Shown: piece after piece, positions 1 through 15,500 of the stretch
How positions within the stretch are numbered: position 1 is the stretch's first letter
Layout: each line of letters begins with the position of its first letter
Notes under the pieces: generated by a model
Databases searched by the model: none
Seen by the model: only the letters and a program-made list of their open reading frames with translations
What the model was told of the DNA's origin: nothing
Translations under genes and position numbers: made by a program
NCBI RefSeq assembly: GCF_900116605.1
Contig: NZ_FPBC01000001.1
Coordinates: 682,001 to 746,000 of the forward strand
Reading direction: 5' to 3'
Origin: Pseudomonas marincola
GTDB taxonomy: Bacteria; Pseudomonadota; Gammaproteobacteria; Pseudomonadales; Pseudomonadaceae
Length of the DNA: 64,000 bases

Positions 1-167
1 AGCGTTTGCGGGTGCAGAGGCCTGTCCAGCGTCAGTGAACTACTGGCGCCGCTTTTGTCCTGATCGGGCGCAATTACCGTGCACTCGGCATAATCAGCCA
101 ACGCCGCGTGCAGCGCAGCCAAGCCCGGGGCGGCTACACCGTCATCATTTGAAATCAGAATACGCAT
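1..167 (-). CDS. surE: 5'/3'-nucleotidase SurE (partial, N-terminal part only)
   Basis: Only the first 55 codons are in the window; the gene runs off the left edge. The protein starts [11 protein letters not shown], the SurE N-terminal strand carrying the NDDG metal-binding motif (Asp8, Asp9), followed by [16 protein letters not shown], also typical of SurE. The family is a divalent-metal nucleoside monophosphate phosphatase linked to stationary-phase survival and damage repair. It overlaps the end of truD by 13 bp, the usual truD-surE coupling in gammaproteobacteria. The ATG at 165-167 is the natural start because it gives the exact family N-terminus. Confidence 0.95.
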   Translation of the reverse strand, partial: MRILISNDDGVAAPGLAALHAALADYAECTVIAPDQDKSGASSSLTLDRPLHPQT

Positions 168-1213
168 GGGGTTTCCGTCGGCCCTGCAGGCAGCAAATCG
201 ACAAGCTCACGCACCACAACGGTGGCAAAGCATCCCGCCGGCAGGACGAATTCCAGTTGCAAAATATCAGGCTCGGGATAATGCCACGTCAAACCGCCGA
301 TGGGCAGTCGAAGAATGCGTCGTTCATGACTCATACCCGCCGCAACCAGCCAATCCACAAGCGATTGCTCGCCAGAAAAAATATTTTCCTCAAGCTTCTG
401 GGTCTCGCCCGCCGTAGCTGTTTCGCCTGCGCCGCACAGCGGACCGGTCGGGTGCACATCGAGAATGGCCAGGCGCGGATCAGAGCACTGCTCCTCGCCT
501 GCCGGGAAAAAGCTGCGACTGTCGGTGAACGCCAGCAAGTCGCCTATCTGCGCGGTATTCCAGTTGCCCTGAGCAACACGCGCTGCCAGCACCTGATTGA
601 ACAGATAACTGCGCCCGGCGGACAAAATACGCGAGCGCACATTACGCTGGCCGGGCAAATCTCCGCGCTTGGCAAACTGACGGGCGTCGAACAGGTTGCC
701 GCCTTCATGGCCAAAGCGCTGCAAGCCAAAATAGTTGGGCACGCCCTGCTGCCTGATCTGCTGCAAGCGCGCATCGAGCTGCGCTATGTCTGCATTAAGG
801 CCGGTCAGGCGCAGGGTGAAGCCATTGGCCGAATGCGCACCGCGCTGGAGTTTGCGCGAGTGGCGGACCTGCTTGAGGATGCGCAGGCTGTCGTCTTCAG
901 CGCTGGCCAGATCCGGATTGTCCTTGCCCGGCAGATGCAGGCTGAACCACTGACGGGTCAGGGCCTGACGATCCTTGAGACCGGCATAGCTGATGTTGCG
1001 CTGCGAAACCTTGGCCGCTTTGCCCAGCCGACGCGCAGCTTCCTCGGTATTCAGGCCACGCTTCTCGACCCATAACCACAGGTGCTCGCCTTGGCCCGAC
1101 AACGGGATATCAAGGACTTCATCAACCTGAAAATCTTCTGCGCTGGCTTTTAAAACCGCTTGCCCGCAGGCATCTCCATAGGCGCGGGGGCCGAGCAGTT
1201 GCAATTCGTTCAT
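155..1213 (-). CDS. truD: tRNA pseudouridine(13) synthase TruD
   Basis: The 352-residue product matches the TruD family, which isomerises U13 of tRNA-Glu to pseudouridine. The family signature [16 protein letters not shown] is visible at about residues 75-90, with the expected catalytic aspartate at Asp81. Other TruD segments present are NYFGLQRFG and [17 protein letters not shown]. The start codon overlaps the ispF stop (4 bp, ATGA type) and the gene's end overlaps surE, so ispF-truD-surE are probably translationally coupled. Length is normal and no lesion is seen. Confidence 0.97.
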   Translation of the reverse strand: MNELQLLGPRAYGDACGQAVLKASAEDFQVDEVLDIPLSGQGEHLWLWVEKRGLNTEEAARRLGKAAKVSQRNISYAGLKDRQALTRQWFSLHLPGKDNPDLASAEDDSLRILKQVRHSRKLQRGAHSANGFTLRLTGLNADIAQLDARLQQIRQQGVPNYFGLQRFGHEGGNLFDARQFAKRGDLPGQRNVRSRILSAGRSYLFNQVLAARVAQGNWNTAQIGDLLAFTDSRSFFPAGEEQCSDPRLAILDVHPTGPLCGAGETATAGETQKLEENIFSGEQSLVDWLVAAGMSHERRILRLPIGGLTWHYPEPDILQLEFVLPAGCFATVVVRELVDLLPAGPTETPCVF

Positions 1214-1683
1214 GGTTTGACCAACAGGGCGACAGCGTGCACTGCAATACCTTCTTCGCGGCCGGTAAAGCCAAGTTTCTCGGTGGTAGTCGCCTTGACG
1301 TTAACCTGATCCAGCTCGACCTCAAGGTCGGCCGCAATCAGCGCGCGCATGCTGTCGATGTGCGTCGCCATCTTCGGCGCCTGCGCGACAATCGTTGCAT
1401 CGACATTACCCACAACCCAGCCCTTGGCCTTTATCAGACCCAGCACATGACGCAGCAATACGCGGCTATCAGCGCCTTTGAAGGTGGGATCGGTGTCGGG
1501 GAAATGCTTGCCGATGTCACCCAGCGCAGCGGCGCCGAGCAAAGCATCAGCCAAGGCATGCAGCAACACATCGCCATCGGAGTGAGCCAGCAGACCAAAC
1601 TTGTGCGGGATCTGCACGCCACCCAAGGTGACAAAGTCGCCCTCGCAAAAACGGTGAACGTCGTAACCGTGACCAATACGCAT
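1210..1683 (-). CDS. ispF: 2-C-methyl-D-erythritol 2,4-cyclodiphosphate synthase IspF
   Basis: IspF makes MEcPP in the MEP isoprenoid pathway. From the ATG at 1683 the protein has 157 residues and starts [12 protein letters not shown], with the zinc ligands Asp8 and His10, and continues with [18 protein letters not shown], which holds the third ligand His. An in-frame ATG four codons upstream (1695) would give MSSSMRIG; family length favours 1683, but neither start has a strong ribosome binding site. In Enterobacteria ispF directly follows ispD; here fghA, adhC and the LysR gene separate them. Confidence 0.96.
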   Translation of the reverse strand: MRIGHGYDVHRFCEGDFVTLGGVQIPHKFGLLAHSDGDVLLHALADALLGAAALGDIGKHFPDTDPTFKGADSRVLLRHVLGLIKAKGWVVGNVDATIVAQAPKMATHIDSMRALIAADLEVELDQVNVKATTTEKLGFTGREEGIAVHAVALLVKP

Positions 1684-1802
1684 CGAACTGCTCATTTATA
1701 ACTGGACCCTAAACTATCAGGCCCTGATTCTACATGGAGCCAAGCAGTAACTGGTGCACCGTTGTCGCGAGGTAATGCGCAAAAGCGCAAAAAGCTGCTG
1801 TT

Positions 1803-2648
1803 TCAGCCGTTCAATACCGCGCTGTGATGACGCAGATGGTCATCAATGAAGCTGGCGATAAAGTAGTAGCTGTGGTCATAACCCGGCTGCATGCGCAGCG
1901 TCAGCGGATGTTCTGCCGCTTGAGCTGCAGCCTGCAAGGCTTCGGGCTTGAGCTGATTGACGAGAAAGTCGTCCCGGTCGCCCTGATCAATCAGAATCGG
2001 CAATTTCTCGCGCGCTTCGCCGATCAGTACGCAGGCATCCCATTCACGCCAGCGCGAACGGTCTTCACCCAAATAGTGACTAAATGCTTTTTCGCCCCAC
2101 GGGCAGTTCATCGGATTAACGATTGGCGAAAATGCCGAGAGCGACTGATAACGCCCCGGATTGCGCAACGCACAGACCAACGCACCGTGGCCGCCCATGG
2201 AGTGGCCGCTGATTCCGCGCTTGTCGCTCACCGGAAAATTAGCCTCGATCAATGCCGGCAACTCTTCCACCACATAATCGTGCATGCGGTAATGACGCGC
2301 CCACGGCTCTTGCGTGGCATTCAGGTAAAAACCGGCACCCAGACCGAAGTCATACGCGCCATTGGCATCGTCAGCGACGCCCTCGCCGCGCGGGCTGGTA
2401 TCCGGCGCCACGATAATCAAACCGAGCTCAGCAGCCAGGCGGTGTGCGCCGGCCTTTTGCATAAAGTTTTCGTCAGTGCACGTCAGGCCAGACAGCCAAT
2501 ACAGCACGGGCAGTTTCGCGCCCTGCTCGGCCTGAGGCGGCAGATAAACCGCAAACACCATGTCGCAGTTCAGCGTGCTTGAGTGATGACGATAACGCTT
2601 GTGCCAGCCGCCAGCGCTTTTCTGGCAGGACAGATTTTCCAAAGCCAT
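1803..2648 (-). CDS. fghA: S-formylglutathione hydrolase
   Basis: A 281-residue esterase-D-type alpha/beta hydrolase that splits S-formylglutathione to formate and glutathione, the second step of glutathione-dependent formaldehyde removal. The nucleophile elbow [10 protein letters not shown], the acid region DQGDRDDFL and the C-terminal GYDHSYYF histidine are all visible. The ATG at 2648 was chosen over the upstream one at 2666 because GGAG lies 6 nt before it and the protein then starts [11 protein letters not shown], as in the family. It lies downstream of adhC on the same strand, supporting co-transcription. Confidence 0.95.
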   Translation of the reverse strand: MALENLSCQKSAGGWHKRYRHHSSTLNCDMVFAVYLPPQAEQGAKLPVLYWLSGLTCTDENFMQKAGAHRLAAELGLIIVAPDTSPRGEGVADDANGAYDFGLGAGFYLNATQEPWARHYRMHDYVVEELPALIEANFPVSDKRGISGHSMGGHGALVCALRNPGRYQSLSAFSPIVNPMNCPWGEKAFSHYLGEDRSRWREWDACVLIGEAREKLPILIDQGDRDDFLVNQLKPEALQAAAQAAEHPLTLRMQPGYDHSYYFIASFIDDHLRHHSAVLNG

Positions 2649-2732
2649 GAGCAACTCCGCAGTCATGCTAAAGATTCATCGGCAACCGCAACGGGCACCC
2701 CCGGAAATTCCAGAGGCTGCCCTGAGTGCGAT

Positions 2733-3863
<1,131 letters not shown>

Positions 3864-3901
3864 TTACACAGTGGGCCAAAGTGTAGATCATTAGCGATAC
3901 T

Positions 3902-3934
3902 GCAATAATCACCCAACAAGCAAAACATTATTGC
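3902..3934. promoter_or_regulatory. Inverted repeat in the adhC-gfnR intergenic region, candidate LysR operator
   Basis: A perfect 8-bp inverted repeat, GCAATAAT (3902-3909) and ATTATTGC (3927-3934), with a 17-nt spacer, lies between the divergent adhC and LysR-type genes. LysR proteins bind dyad sites in such regions and commonly control both themselves and the divergent operon. The sequence is visible; its role as the operator is inferred from position. Confidence 0.45.
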
Positions 3935-3965
3935 TATTCAGGGATAATCAACCAAGGAACCGAAC

Positions 3966-4859
3966 ATGAGTCGCTGGGAAGGTCTCGATGAGTTTGTTGC
4001 CGTCGCCCAATGCGGCCAGTTCAGCGCCGCGGCTGAGCGTCTGAGCATGTCGTCGTCCCAAGTCAGCCGGCAAGTGGCGCGGCTGGAGGAACGCCTGCAA
4101 ACCCGACTGTTCTATCGCAGCACCCGTCGTGTTGCGCTGACCGAGGCCGGGCAGACTTTTCTGCAGCATTGCCAACGCCTACAGGATGCCCGCGAAGAAG
4201 CGCTGCGCGCCGTGGGTGACCTGAGCAGCGAACCGAAAGGGTTATTACGCCTGACCTGCGCGGTGGCCTACGGCGAGCGTTTTATCGCGCCACTGGTAAC
4301 CGAATTCATGATGCGCCACCCCCAGCTCAGCGTCGAAATTCAGCTCAGCAACCACACCGTCGACTTGCTCCACGAAGGCATGGATCTGGCAATCCGCCTT
4401 GGCCGTTTGCAGGACTCAAGTTTGGTCGCCTCGAAACTGGCACCCCGGCAGATGTATTTATGCGCCGCGCCCGAGTATTTGCAGCATTACGGCCGCCCGC
4501 ACAGTATCTCTGAGATCAACCAGCACAATTGCCTGATTGGCAGCGCGGATATCTGGAGTTTTGCCTCGCAGGGCAACGAGACGTCGCTGCGCGTTCATGG
4601 CAACTGGCGCTGCAACAGCGGGCAAGCAGTGCTGGATGCGTGTCTGCGCGGCATTGGTTTGTGCCAATTGCCGGACTACTACGTGCTGGAGCATCTGCGC
4701 AGCGGTGCGCTGGTGTCACTGCTGGACAACCATCGCCCACCCAATACAGCGGTGTGGGCGCTCTACCCGCAACAGCGGCATCTATCGCCGAAGGTGCGGC
4801 AACTGGTCGACTTTCTCAAACTAGGTTTGAGCCAGCGCGAGGAATACCAGACGGTTTAG
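3966..4859 (+). CDS. gfnR: LysR-family regulator of glutathione-dependent formaldehyde detoxification
   Basis: A 297-residue LysR-type regulator. The N-terminal winged helix-turn-helix covers about residues 5-65 (SAAAERLSMSSSQVSRQVA, then the typical FYRSTRRVALTEAGQ); the rest is the periplasmic-binding-like effector domain. AAGGAAC lies just upstream of the ATG. It is divergent from adhC-fghA, the position held by the formaldehyde-responsive GfnR gene in P. aeruginosa, so the symbol is by synteny. Its stop overlaps the convergent ispD stop by 3 bp. Confidence 0.85.
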   Translation: MSRWEGLDEFVAVAQCGQFSAAAERLSMSSSQVSRQVARLEERLQTRLFYRSTRRVALTEAGQTFLQHCQRLQDAREEALRAVGDLSSEPKGLLRLTCAVAYGERFIAPLVTEFMMRHPQLSVEIQLSNHTVDLLHEGMDLAIRLGRLQDSSLVASKLAPRQMYLCAAPEYLQHYGRPHSISEINQHNCLIGSADIWSFASQGNETSLRVHGNWRCNSGQAVLDACLRGIGLCQLPDYYVLEHLRSGALVSLLDNHRPPNTAVWALYPQQRHLSPKVRQLVDFLKLGLSQREEYQTV

Positions 4860-5563
4860 GACTTACGCCAGTTACGCGCCAGGCTGTGCAGATCTTCCGG
4901 GCGCGTGACCTTGATATTGTCCGCCCGCCCCTCGACCAGGCGCGGCGCAAAACCGGCCCACTCAACGGCGCTCGACTCGTCAGTAACACTAACATCGGCC
5001 ACCAGCGCATCCGCCAGCACCCGGTGCAGAAAGCCCAAACGGAACATCTGCGGGGTAAATGCCTGCCAGACCACTGAGCGGTCAATCGTCTCGCACACCC
5101 GGCCATCTGCGCCGGCACGCTTCAGGGTGTCGCGCGCAGGCACCGCAAGCAAACCGCCAACGGGGTCGTCCGCAAGGGTCTCAAGCAAGGTATCGAGATC
5201 ACTGCGCGAGAGATTCGGCCTCGCGGCGTCATGCACCAGAACCCAGTCATGTTCCTGCGCGCCCAACTCAGTTAAGCGCAACAGGCCATTGAGCACCGAG
5301 TCGGCACGTTCACGCCCGCCTTCCGCACGCTCGATCCGCGAATCATTGGCGCACGCCAGTAACGGCCAGTAAGGATCATCACCGGCAAGGCTGACGACCA
5401 GACCACGCAATTGCGGATGATCGAGAAAACAGGCCAGGGTGTGTTCAAGGATGGTTTTGCCAGCGAGTGGCAAATATTGCTTGGGACGGTCGGCTTGCAT
5501 ACGACTGCCAACGCCCGCAGCAGGAATTATCGCCCAGAAACCGGGCAGCTCAGCGTTAATCAT
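4856..5563 (-). CDS. ispD: 2-C-methyl-D-erythritol 4-phosphate cytidylyltransferase IspD
   Basis: A 235-residue nucleotidyltransferase that forms CDP-ME from MEP and CTP, third step of the MEP pathway. The CTP-binding segment IIPAAGVGSRMQADRPKQYL near residue 11 has the conserved Arg and Lys; VLVHDAARPN follows at mid-protein. The start overlaps the ftsB stop by 4 bp (ATGA), so ftsB and ispD are co-translated. The end meets the convergent LysR gene tail to tail. Confidence 0.96.
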   Translation of the reverse strand: MINAELPGFWAIIPAAGVGSRMQADRPKQYLPLAGKTILEHTLACFLDHPQLRGLVVSLAGDDPYWPLLACANDSRIERAEGGRERADSVLNGLLRLTELGAQEHDWVLVHDAARPNLSRSDLDTLLETLADDPVGGLLAVPARDTLKRAGADGRVCETIDRSVVWQAFTPQMFRLGFLHRVLADALVADVSVTDESSAVEWAGFAPRLVEGRADNIKVTRPEDLHSLARNWRKS

Positions 5564-5838
5564 TCGGCCAACTGGTAAAGGGTTTCGCCTTCTTTGACCA
5601 TGCCCAATTCATGCCGGGCACGTTCTTCTACGGTTTCCATGCCCTTTTTCAGCTCGCGCACTTCTGCCTCGAGAATCCGGTTGCGCTCAAGCAAACGTTC
5701 ATTCTCACCTTCCTGATCAGAAATCTGATGCTTGAGGTCAGTAACTTGCGCAAGACTGCCATCACCAACCCACAGGCGATACTGCAAACCGCCCAAAAGA
5801 AGGATGAGGACTAAAAACAACCAATAAGGACTACGCAT
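5560..5838 (-). CDS. ftsB: Cell division protein FtsB
   Basis: From the ATG at 5838 a 92-residue bitopic membrane protein begins MRSPYWLFLVLILLLGGLQY, a single transmembrane segment. A coiled coil follows (about residues 30-65, ending LLERNRILEAEVRELKKG), then the conserved ERARHELGMVKEGETLYQL tail. FtsB forms the FtsQ-FtsL-FtsB subcomplex of the divisome. An upstream in-frame ATG at 5856 adds six residues; neither start has a clear ribosome binding site and the shorter form matches the family N-terminus. It lies downstream of eno, past a terminator. Confidence 0.94.
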   Translation of the reverse strand: MRSPYWLFLVLILLLGGLQYRLWVGDGSLAQVTDLKHQISDQEGENERLLERNRILEAEVRELKKGMETVEERARHELGMVKEGETLYQLAE

Positions 5839-5859
5839 AGTGAACCGAGTATCCATACG

Positions 5860-5892
5860 AAAAAAAGGGCGACTTGCGCCGCCCCCTTTTTA
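5860..5892 (-). terminator. Intrinsic terminator after eno
   Basis: On the minus strand an A-run is followed by GGGCG, loop GCGCAAGT, CGCCC and a run of seven T. The stem-loop plus T-tract lies just past the eno stop and just before ftsB, separating eno transcription from ftsB-ispD or attenuating read-through. Confidence 0.75.
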
Positions 5893-5904
5893 CCACGCTT
5901 CTAC

Positions 5905-7239
<1,335 letters not shown>

Positions 7240-7330
7240 TCACGCCTGTTGTCATTGTTCTGACAGACGCCCATTACCTGACCAATTGGTCAGGTAATTC
7301 CCGACGGCACTTTACCGGATATCTGCGCTT

Positions 7331-9842
<2,512 letters not shown>

Positions 9843-9993
9843 TCAGCGCCGCCGGGGAAAGCGAAGGAAAGGCCGAAGCCAGCAGTTATAAAACAGCCAT
9901 AACTGAACGCGCTGCCGAGACCAATTCTTCAAAAGAAACGGAATCAACAAAAGCGCTAATAAGACGGGAGCGTAGTCTACCGGAAATGGCTTA

Positions 9994-11307
9994 TCAGCTC
10001 AAACCTAGTTCGCTGGTCGGTAATTGCCAGACCAGACGCCAGAGTTTGCTTGAACAACCATCCAGATTTTCCACATTTGCCACCGCACAAACGCGCCCCT
10101 GACACATCAACAAGGGTAGACGAGCGCGGATAAAAACCGGCACCTGATGCTCATTTAATAATCGTTTCAAATCGCGATGGCCACGCTCTGGCAGCTCCAG
10201 CACCTCGCCGCCCTGACGGTAGCCGATGTAAAACGCCCCGTCCGGCAACTGCCCTTCAACACGCACCCGACCATTACCCGGCAGCGCCAGCCATTGACCG
10301 GAGATAATGGGCTGGGAAAGCGCCTGAGGTTTTCTCAGCCAGTCACCACTGAGCCACCATAGCCGCTCGTCGGCACGATGAATTTCACCGCCGGCCAAAC
10401 GCCAGACTGGCGATGCATCCGGGGCTGCATCACGCAAGGTAATCCAGCTCGCCCAATGCGCCGTATCTGGCATCTTAGTGCGCTCGCGCAACCAATAACG
10501 CAGAGCATTACGCTGACGCGGCTCACTCAGGCTGCGCAATACCGGCAGCGACAAGCTCGGAACTGCGCTCCATGCTGCGGTCTCAAAGGATTCTGCGCGC
10601 TGTAAATCCTCAATTGCCAACTCATCGAGCAACTGCGAAGCCTCACCCAAATGCTCGGCAGCGCGGGCGATATTGCCCAACGCTTGCGGCCAGCGCGCAT
10701 GCAATGCCGGCAGCACGCTATGACGCAGATAATTACGCGAGTACTGTTGATCGGCGTTGGACGGGTCTTCGATCCAGCTCAGCCGATGCGCCAGGGCGTA
10801 TTCACGCAGCTCAGCTTGCGAGACATTCAGCAGCGGACGCAGCAATACGCCAGCGCCCAACGGCCGACTAACAGCCATTGCCGCGAGCCCGCGCACGCCG
10901 GCGCCACGGAGCAACCGAAACATCAGGGTTTCGGCCTGATCATCACGGTGCTGGGCAAGCAGCAACGCCTCCCCCTCTGCCAACTGCTGACCGAACGCCC
11001 GATACCGCGCCTCACGCGCTGCGCGCTCAAGGCTTGGTCCGTCATCAACATGCACGCGCTGAACATGCAGCGGCACAGCCAAACGCGCGCAAAACTGCTG
11101 GCAATGCGCCGGCCAGTCTTGCGCGACAGCTTGCAAGCCGTGATCGATATAGATAGCGGAAAGTGCCGGGATTGCCTCACGTTGCGCAAGGCTGGCTAGT
11201 ACATGTAACAGGACGGTTGAATCCAATCCGCCCGAAAAGCCGACGCGCCACGCAGGTGCGTCACGCCAGGGAGCCAGATTTTCCAGCACCCTGGCGCACA
11301 GGGTCAT
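9994..11307 (-). CDS. tilS: tRNA(Ile)-lysidine synthetase TilS
   Basis: A 437-residue PP-loop ATPase that attaches lysine to C34 of the CAU-anticodon tRNA-Ile, letting it read AUA. The P-loop signature SGGLDST is near residue 25, with HRDDQAET and MFRLLRGAGVRGLAAM following, and a C-terminal TilS substrate-binding domain ends the protein. An ATG at 11307 and a GTG directly before it (11310) are both usable; either overlaps the accA stop, so accA-tilS are coupled. Confidence 0.95.
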   Translation of the reverse strand: MTLCARVLENLAPWRDAPAWRVGFSGGLDSTVLLHVLASLAQREAIPALSAIYIDHGLQAVAQDWPAHCQQFCARLAVPLHVQRVHVDDGPSLERAAREARYRAFGQQLAEGEALLLAQHRDDQAETLMFRLLRGAGVRGLAAMAVSRPLGAGVLLRPLLNVSQAELREYALAHRLSWIEDPSNADQQYSRNYLRHSVLPALHARWPQALGNIARAAEHLGEASQLLDELAIEDLQRAESFETAAWSAVPSLSLPVLRSLSEPRQRNALRYWLRERTKMPDTAHWASWITLRDAAPDASPVWRLAGGEIHRADERLWWLSGDWLRKPQALSQPIISGQWLALPGNGRVRVEGQLPDGAFYIGYRQGGEVLELPERGHRDLKRLLNEHQVPVFIRARLPLLMCQGRVCAVANVENLDGCSSKLWRLVWQLPTSELGLS

Positions 11308-12257
11308 CACGCCACGCCGTAGCTCATGAGACGCTCGTAACGACGGGCAAGCAGCGCGTCGGTATCGAGTTTCTTCAGGTCTTTAAGCTGCACAGCCAAT
11401 GTTTGGCGAACAGACTCGGCAGCCGCTGCCGGGTCGCAATGGGCACCACCCAATGGCTCGGCAATGACTTTATCGACGATGCCCAAACCTTTCAGGCGAT
11501 CCGCCGTAATGCCCATGGCTTCAGCCGCATCTGGCGCCTTGTCTGCGGTTTTCCACAGGATCGATGCGCAACCTTCCGGCGAGATAACCGCATAGGTCGA
11601 GTACTGCAGCATGTTCAGCTGGTCGCAAACGCCGATGGCCAATGCGCCGCCCGAACCACCTTCACCAATAACGGTAGCGATAATCGGGGTTTTCAGGCGC
11701 GCCATAACACGCAGGTTCCAGGCAATTGCCTCGCTCTGACCGCGCTCTTCCGCGTCGATACCCGGATAAGCACCTGGGGTGTCGATGAAGGTCACGATTG
11801 GCATCTTGAAACGCTCGGCCATTTCCATCAGACGGCACGCCTTGCGGTAGCCTTCCGGACGCGGCATGCCGAAGTTGCGACGTACTTTCTCGCGAACTTC
11901 GCGGCCCTTCTGATGACCGATGACCATTACCGGTTGATCATCCAGACGAGCAACACCGCCGACAATGGCAGCATCGTCGGAGAAGTGACGATCACCGTGC
12001 AACTCGTCGAACTCGGTGAAGATATGACCCAGATAATCGAGGGTGTAGGGACGACGTGGGTGCCGCGCCAGCTTGGCGATCTGCCAGCTGGTCAGGTTGC
12101 CGAAAATGCTTTCAGTCAACGCGTTGCTTTTGTCCTGGAGCCGCGCGATTTCATCACTGATGTTCAGTGAATTGTCGTTACCGACCAGGCGAAGCTCTTC
12201 GATCTTGGCTTGCAGGTCAGCGATTGGCTGTTCGAAATCAAGAAAATTCGGGTTCAT
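11307..12257 (-). CDS. accA: Acetyl-CoA carboxylase carboxyltransferase subunit alpha
   Basis: A 316-residue subunit that with AccD transfers carboxyl from biotin to acetyl-CoA, the first step of fatty acid synthesis. It starts [16 protein letters not shown] at 12257, the family start; a longer frame to 12284 lacks support. [12 protein letters not shown] and [15 protein letters not shown] are the expected crotonase-fold motifs. It lies upstream of and overlaps tilS. A 325-bp gap separates it from dnaE. Confidence 0.97.
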   Translation of the reverse strand: MNPNFLDFEQPIADLQAKIEELRLVGNDNSLNISDEIARLQDKSNALTESIFGNLTSWQIAKLARHPRRPYTLDYLGHIFTEFDELHGDRHFSDDAAIVGGVARLDDQPVMVIGHQKGREVREKVRRNFGMPRPEGYRKACRLMEMAERFKMPIVTFIDTPGAYPGIDAEERGQSEAIAWNLRVMARLKTPIIATVIGEGGSGGALAIGVCDQLNMLQYSTYAVISPEGCASILWKTADKAPDAAEAMGITADRLKGLGIVDKVIAEPLGGAHCDPAAAAESVRQTLAVQLKDLKKLDTDALLARRYERLMSYGVA

Positions 12258-12582
12258 AGTCATCCGTCTTGCGTCGACGGCCAAGTGGCCGGGGAGCGGT
12301 ATCCGTTTATGCCCTACCTTATAGGATTGGGCTCATCCAGGTCGACACCTGAGTCTTGGCGCAACAACCCTGAAGGATCAATGCGCACGCTGTAGACGTC
12401 AAGTGCCGCCACCCTTACATAAGGCCTAGGCCTCAAAAGTTAAGGATCGAAAAAGAGCGCGGCTCAGTACTGCGGCATTTGTAAGACTCTGAAAGCGCTG
12501 ATTTTTACCAAAAATTGCGCCTCAATGAGCCCTCTAACCTTGTAACTGCGCGGCACGCGTCCTTTTCAGTGCTACATAATCC
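12258..12582. other. Intergenic region between dnaE and accA
   Basis: The 325-bp gap has no credible reading frame. The only structure I see is a perfect 12-bp palindrome AGGCCTAGGCCT at 12422-12433. No hairpin with a T-run follows the dnaE stop, and no strong promoter for accA could be assigned, although it must lie here unless dnaE-accA is one transcript. Confidence 0.5.
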
Positions 12583-15500
12583 TTAGCGGTATTGAAGGAA
12601 GACGTTGTCTCGGCCGAACTGGTCACGCAATGCCTGAATCAGGCTGTCTGCCGGATCAATCCGCCACTTTTCGCCAAACTCAAGCAGCGCCCGTGCATCC
12701 GTGCCCGCGTAGTCCAGCGTGATCGGGCAAGCGCCCCGGTGGCGTTCACACAATTGCGCCAGCCAGTTCAGTTTGTCCGCCTTCAGCGCTGTGCTGGCAA
12801 TACGCAAACGCAAACTTTCGGCCAGTCCGGTACGTGCTTCCTCCAGGCTCATCACGCGCTTGGCACGCAAACGCATACCGCCCGAGAAGTCGTCGTTACT
12901 CACCTCACCCTCGACCACTACCAGCGCATCGCTCTGCAACAACGCCTGATTACTGGCGAAGGCCTCGGCAAACAAAGAGGCCTCAATGCGCCCGGAACGG
13001 TCGTCCAGGGTGATAAAGCCCATTTTGTCGCCCTTCTTGTTCTTCATAACCCGCAGGTTAACAATCAAGCCGGCAACCGTTTGCGACTCACGTGACGGTT
13101 TCAGATCAACAATGCGCTGACGGGCAAAACGGCGAACCTCGCCTTCGTACTCGTCGATCGGGTGCCCGGTGAGGTACAACCCCAAAGTTTCCTTCTCACC
13201 TTTGAGACGTTCTTTGAGCGTCAGTTCCCGCGCTTTCAGGTGCTTGGCATAAACATCGGCGGTTTCGTCGGCAAAGACGCCACCAAACAAGTCCATGTGT
13301 CCGCTGTCATGGCTGCGCGCCGTTTGCTCGGCGGCCTGCACAGCCTCTTCGGTCGCAGCCAGCAATACGGCGCGGTTGCGGTCGATATTGGCGCGATACT
13401 CTTTGATCTCTTCATGGAAGTGCGGCCCGAGACGATCCAGCGCGCCGCTGCGTACCAATGCATCGAGGGTGCGTTTGTTGATTCGCTTGAGGTCGACCCG
13501 TGAGCAAAAATCGAACAGATCCTTGAACGGGCCGTCTTTACGTGACTCGACAATCGCCTCTACCGGCCCCTCGCCCACGCCTTTGATCGCGCCCAGACCG
13601 TAGACGATCCAGCCCTCATCGTTAACCGTGAACTTGTACTCGGAGGTGTTCACATCGGGCGCATCGAGACGCAGCTTCATGCTGCGGCATTCTTCGATCA
13701 GCGTAACGACCTTGTCGGTGTTGTGCATATCCGCCGACAACACCGCCGCCATGAAGGCCGCCGAGTGATGCGCCTTGAGCCAGGCAGTTTGATACGAAAG
13801 CAAACCATAGGCGGCCGAGTGCGACTTGTTAAAGCCGTAACCCGCGAACTTCTCCACCAGATCAAAGATGTTACCCGCAAGGTCCGCATCAATACCGTTA
13901 CTGGCGCAGCCTTCAATGAAACCGCCGCGCTGCTTGGCCATTTCTTCTGGCTTTTTCTTACCCATTGCGCGGCGCAGCATGTCAGCGCCGCCAAGGGTAT
14001 AGCCCGCCATGACCTGAGCAATCTGCATCACCTGTTCCTGATACAGAATGATCCCGTAAGTCGGCGCCAAAACTGGCTGCAGGCCTTCGTACTGGTAATC
14101 CTGATGCGGATAGGAGATCGGCTCACGACCGTGCTTACGGTTGATGAAGTCGTCCACCATGCCGGACTGCAACGGGCCCGGACGGAACAGGGCCACGAGT
14201 GCGATCATGTCTTCAAGGCAGTCGGGCTTGAGCTTTTTGATCAGCTCTTTCATGCCGCGCGATTCAAGCTGGAACACCGCGGTGGTTTCAGCTTTTTGCA
14301 ACATCGCGAACGTGGCTTTGTCGTCCAGCGGGATGAAGTCGATATTCAGGTCCGGCAAGCCCTGCTTGGCTTGCTCGCGGTTGATGGTTTCCATCGCCCA
14401 CTTGATGATCGTCAGGGTACGCAGACCGAGGAAGTCGAACTTCACCAGACCCGCCGATTCCACATCATCCTTATCGAACTGGGTGACCAGACCATTGCCT
14501 TCTTCATCACAGGCAATCGGCGAGAAGTCGGTGAGCTTGGTCGGCGCGATAACCACACCACCGGCGTGCTTACCAGTGCCGCGGCAGATACCTTCGAGCT
14601 TGAGCGACATCTCCCAGATTTCGGCCGCTTCTTCGTCAGTCTTGAGGAAGTCGCGCAGCGGCTCTTCCATCTCGAACGCCTTGGCCAGCGTCATACCGAC
14701 CTCGAACGGAATCATCTTCGACAAGCGATCCGCCAAACCGTAAGACTTGCCCTGCGCCCGCGCCACGTCACGCACCACCGCCTTGGCGGCCATGGTGCCG
14801 AAGGTGATGATCTGGCTTACAGCGTTGCGGCCGTACTTTTCCGCCACGTAATCAATAACCCGGTCGCGCCCGTCCATGCAGAAGTCGACGTCGAAGTCGG
14901 GCATCGATACCCGCTCGGGATTGAGGAAGCGTTCGAACAGCAGGTCATAGGCCAGCGGGTCAAGGTCGGTGATCTTCTGCACATACGCCACCAGCGAGCC
15001 TGCACCCGATCCACGGCCTGGTCCTACCGGCACGCCGTTGTTCTTGGCCCACTTGATGAAGTCCATAACGATCAGGAAGTAGCCGGGGAAACCCATCTGA
15101 ATGATGATGTCGAGTTCGAAGTTGAGGCGGTCGACATACACCTGCTTCTTCGCCTCGTAATCCGGCGTGTCCTTGGGCAGCAATACCTCCAGACGCTCGT
15201 CGAGTCCGTCGAACGAGACTTTGCGAAAGTACTCATCCATGGTCATGCCGTCTGGAATCGGGAAGTTAGGCAGGAAGTAGGTGCCCAACTGCACATCGAT
15301 ATTGCAACGCTTGGCAATTTCGACGGTATTTTCCAGCGCCTCCGGCAGATCACTGAACAGCTCGGCCATCTCTTCCGGGGTTTTCAGGTACTGCTGATCG
15401 GAGTAGTTGCGCAGGCGGCGCGGGTCGTCCAGCGAGCGGCCTTCACCAATGCACACCCGGGTTTCGTGCGCCTCGTAGTCATCCTGATTAATGAAGCGAA

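Noticed and set aside
35..1075. A 346-codon plus-strand frame across truD
   Set aside because: Antisense to truD, whose catalytic motif and neighbour overlaps are clear.
12422..12433. 12-bp palindrome AGGCCTAGGCCT as an operator
   Set aside because: Palindromic but isolated, with no known regulator or promoter context; kept only as a note on the intergenic region.
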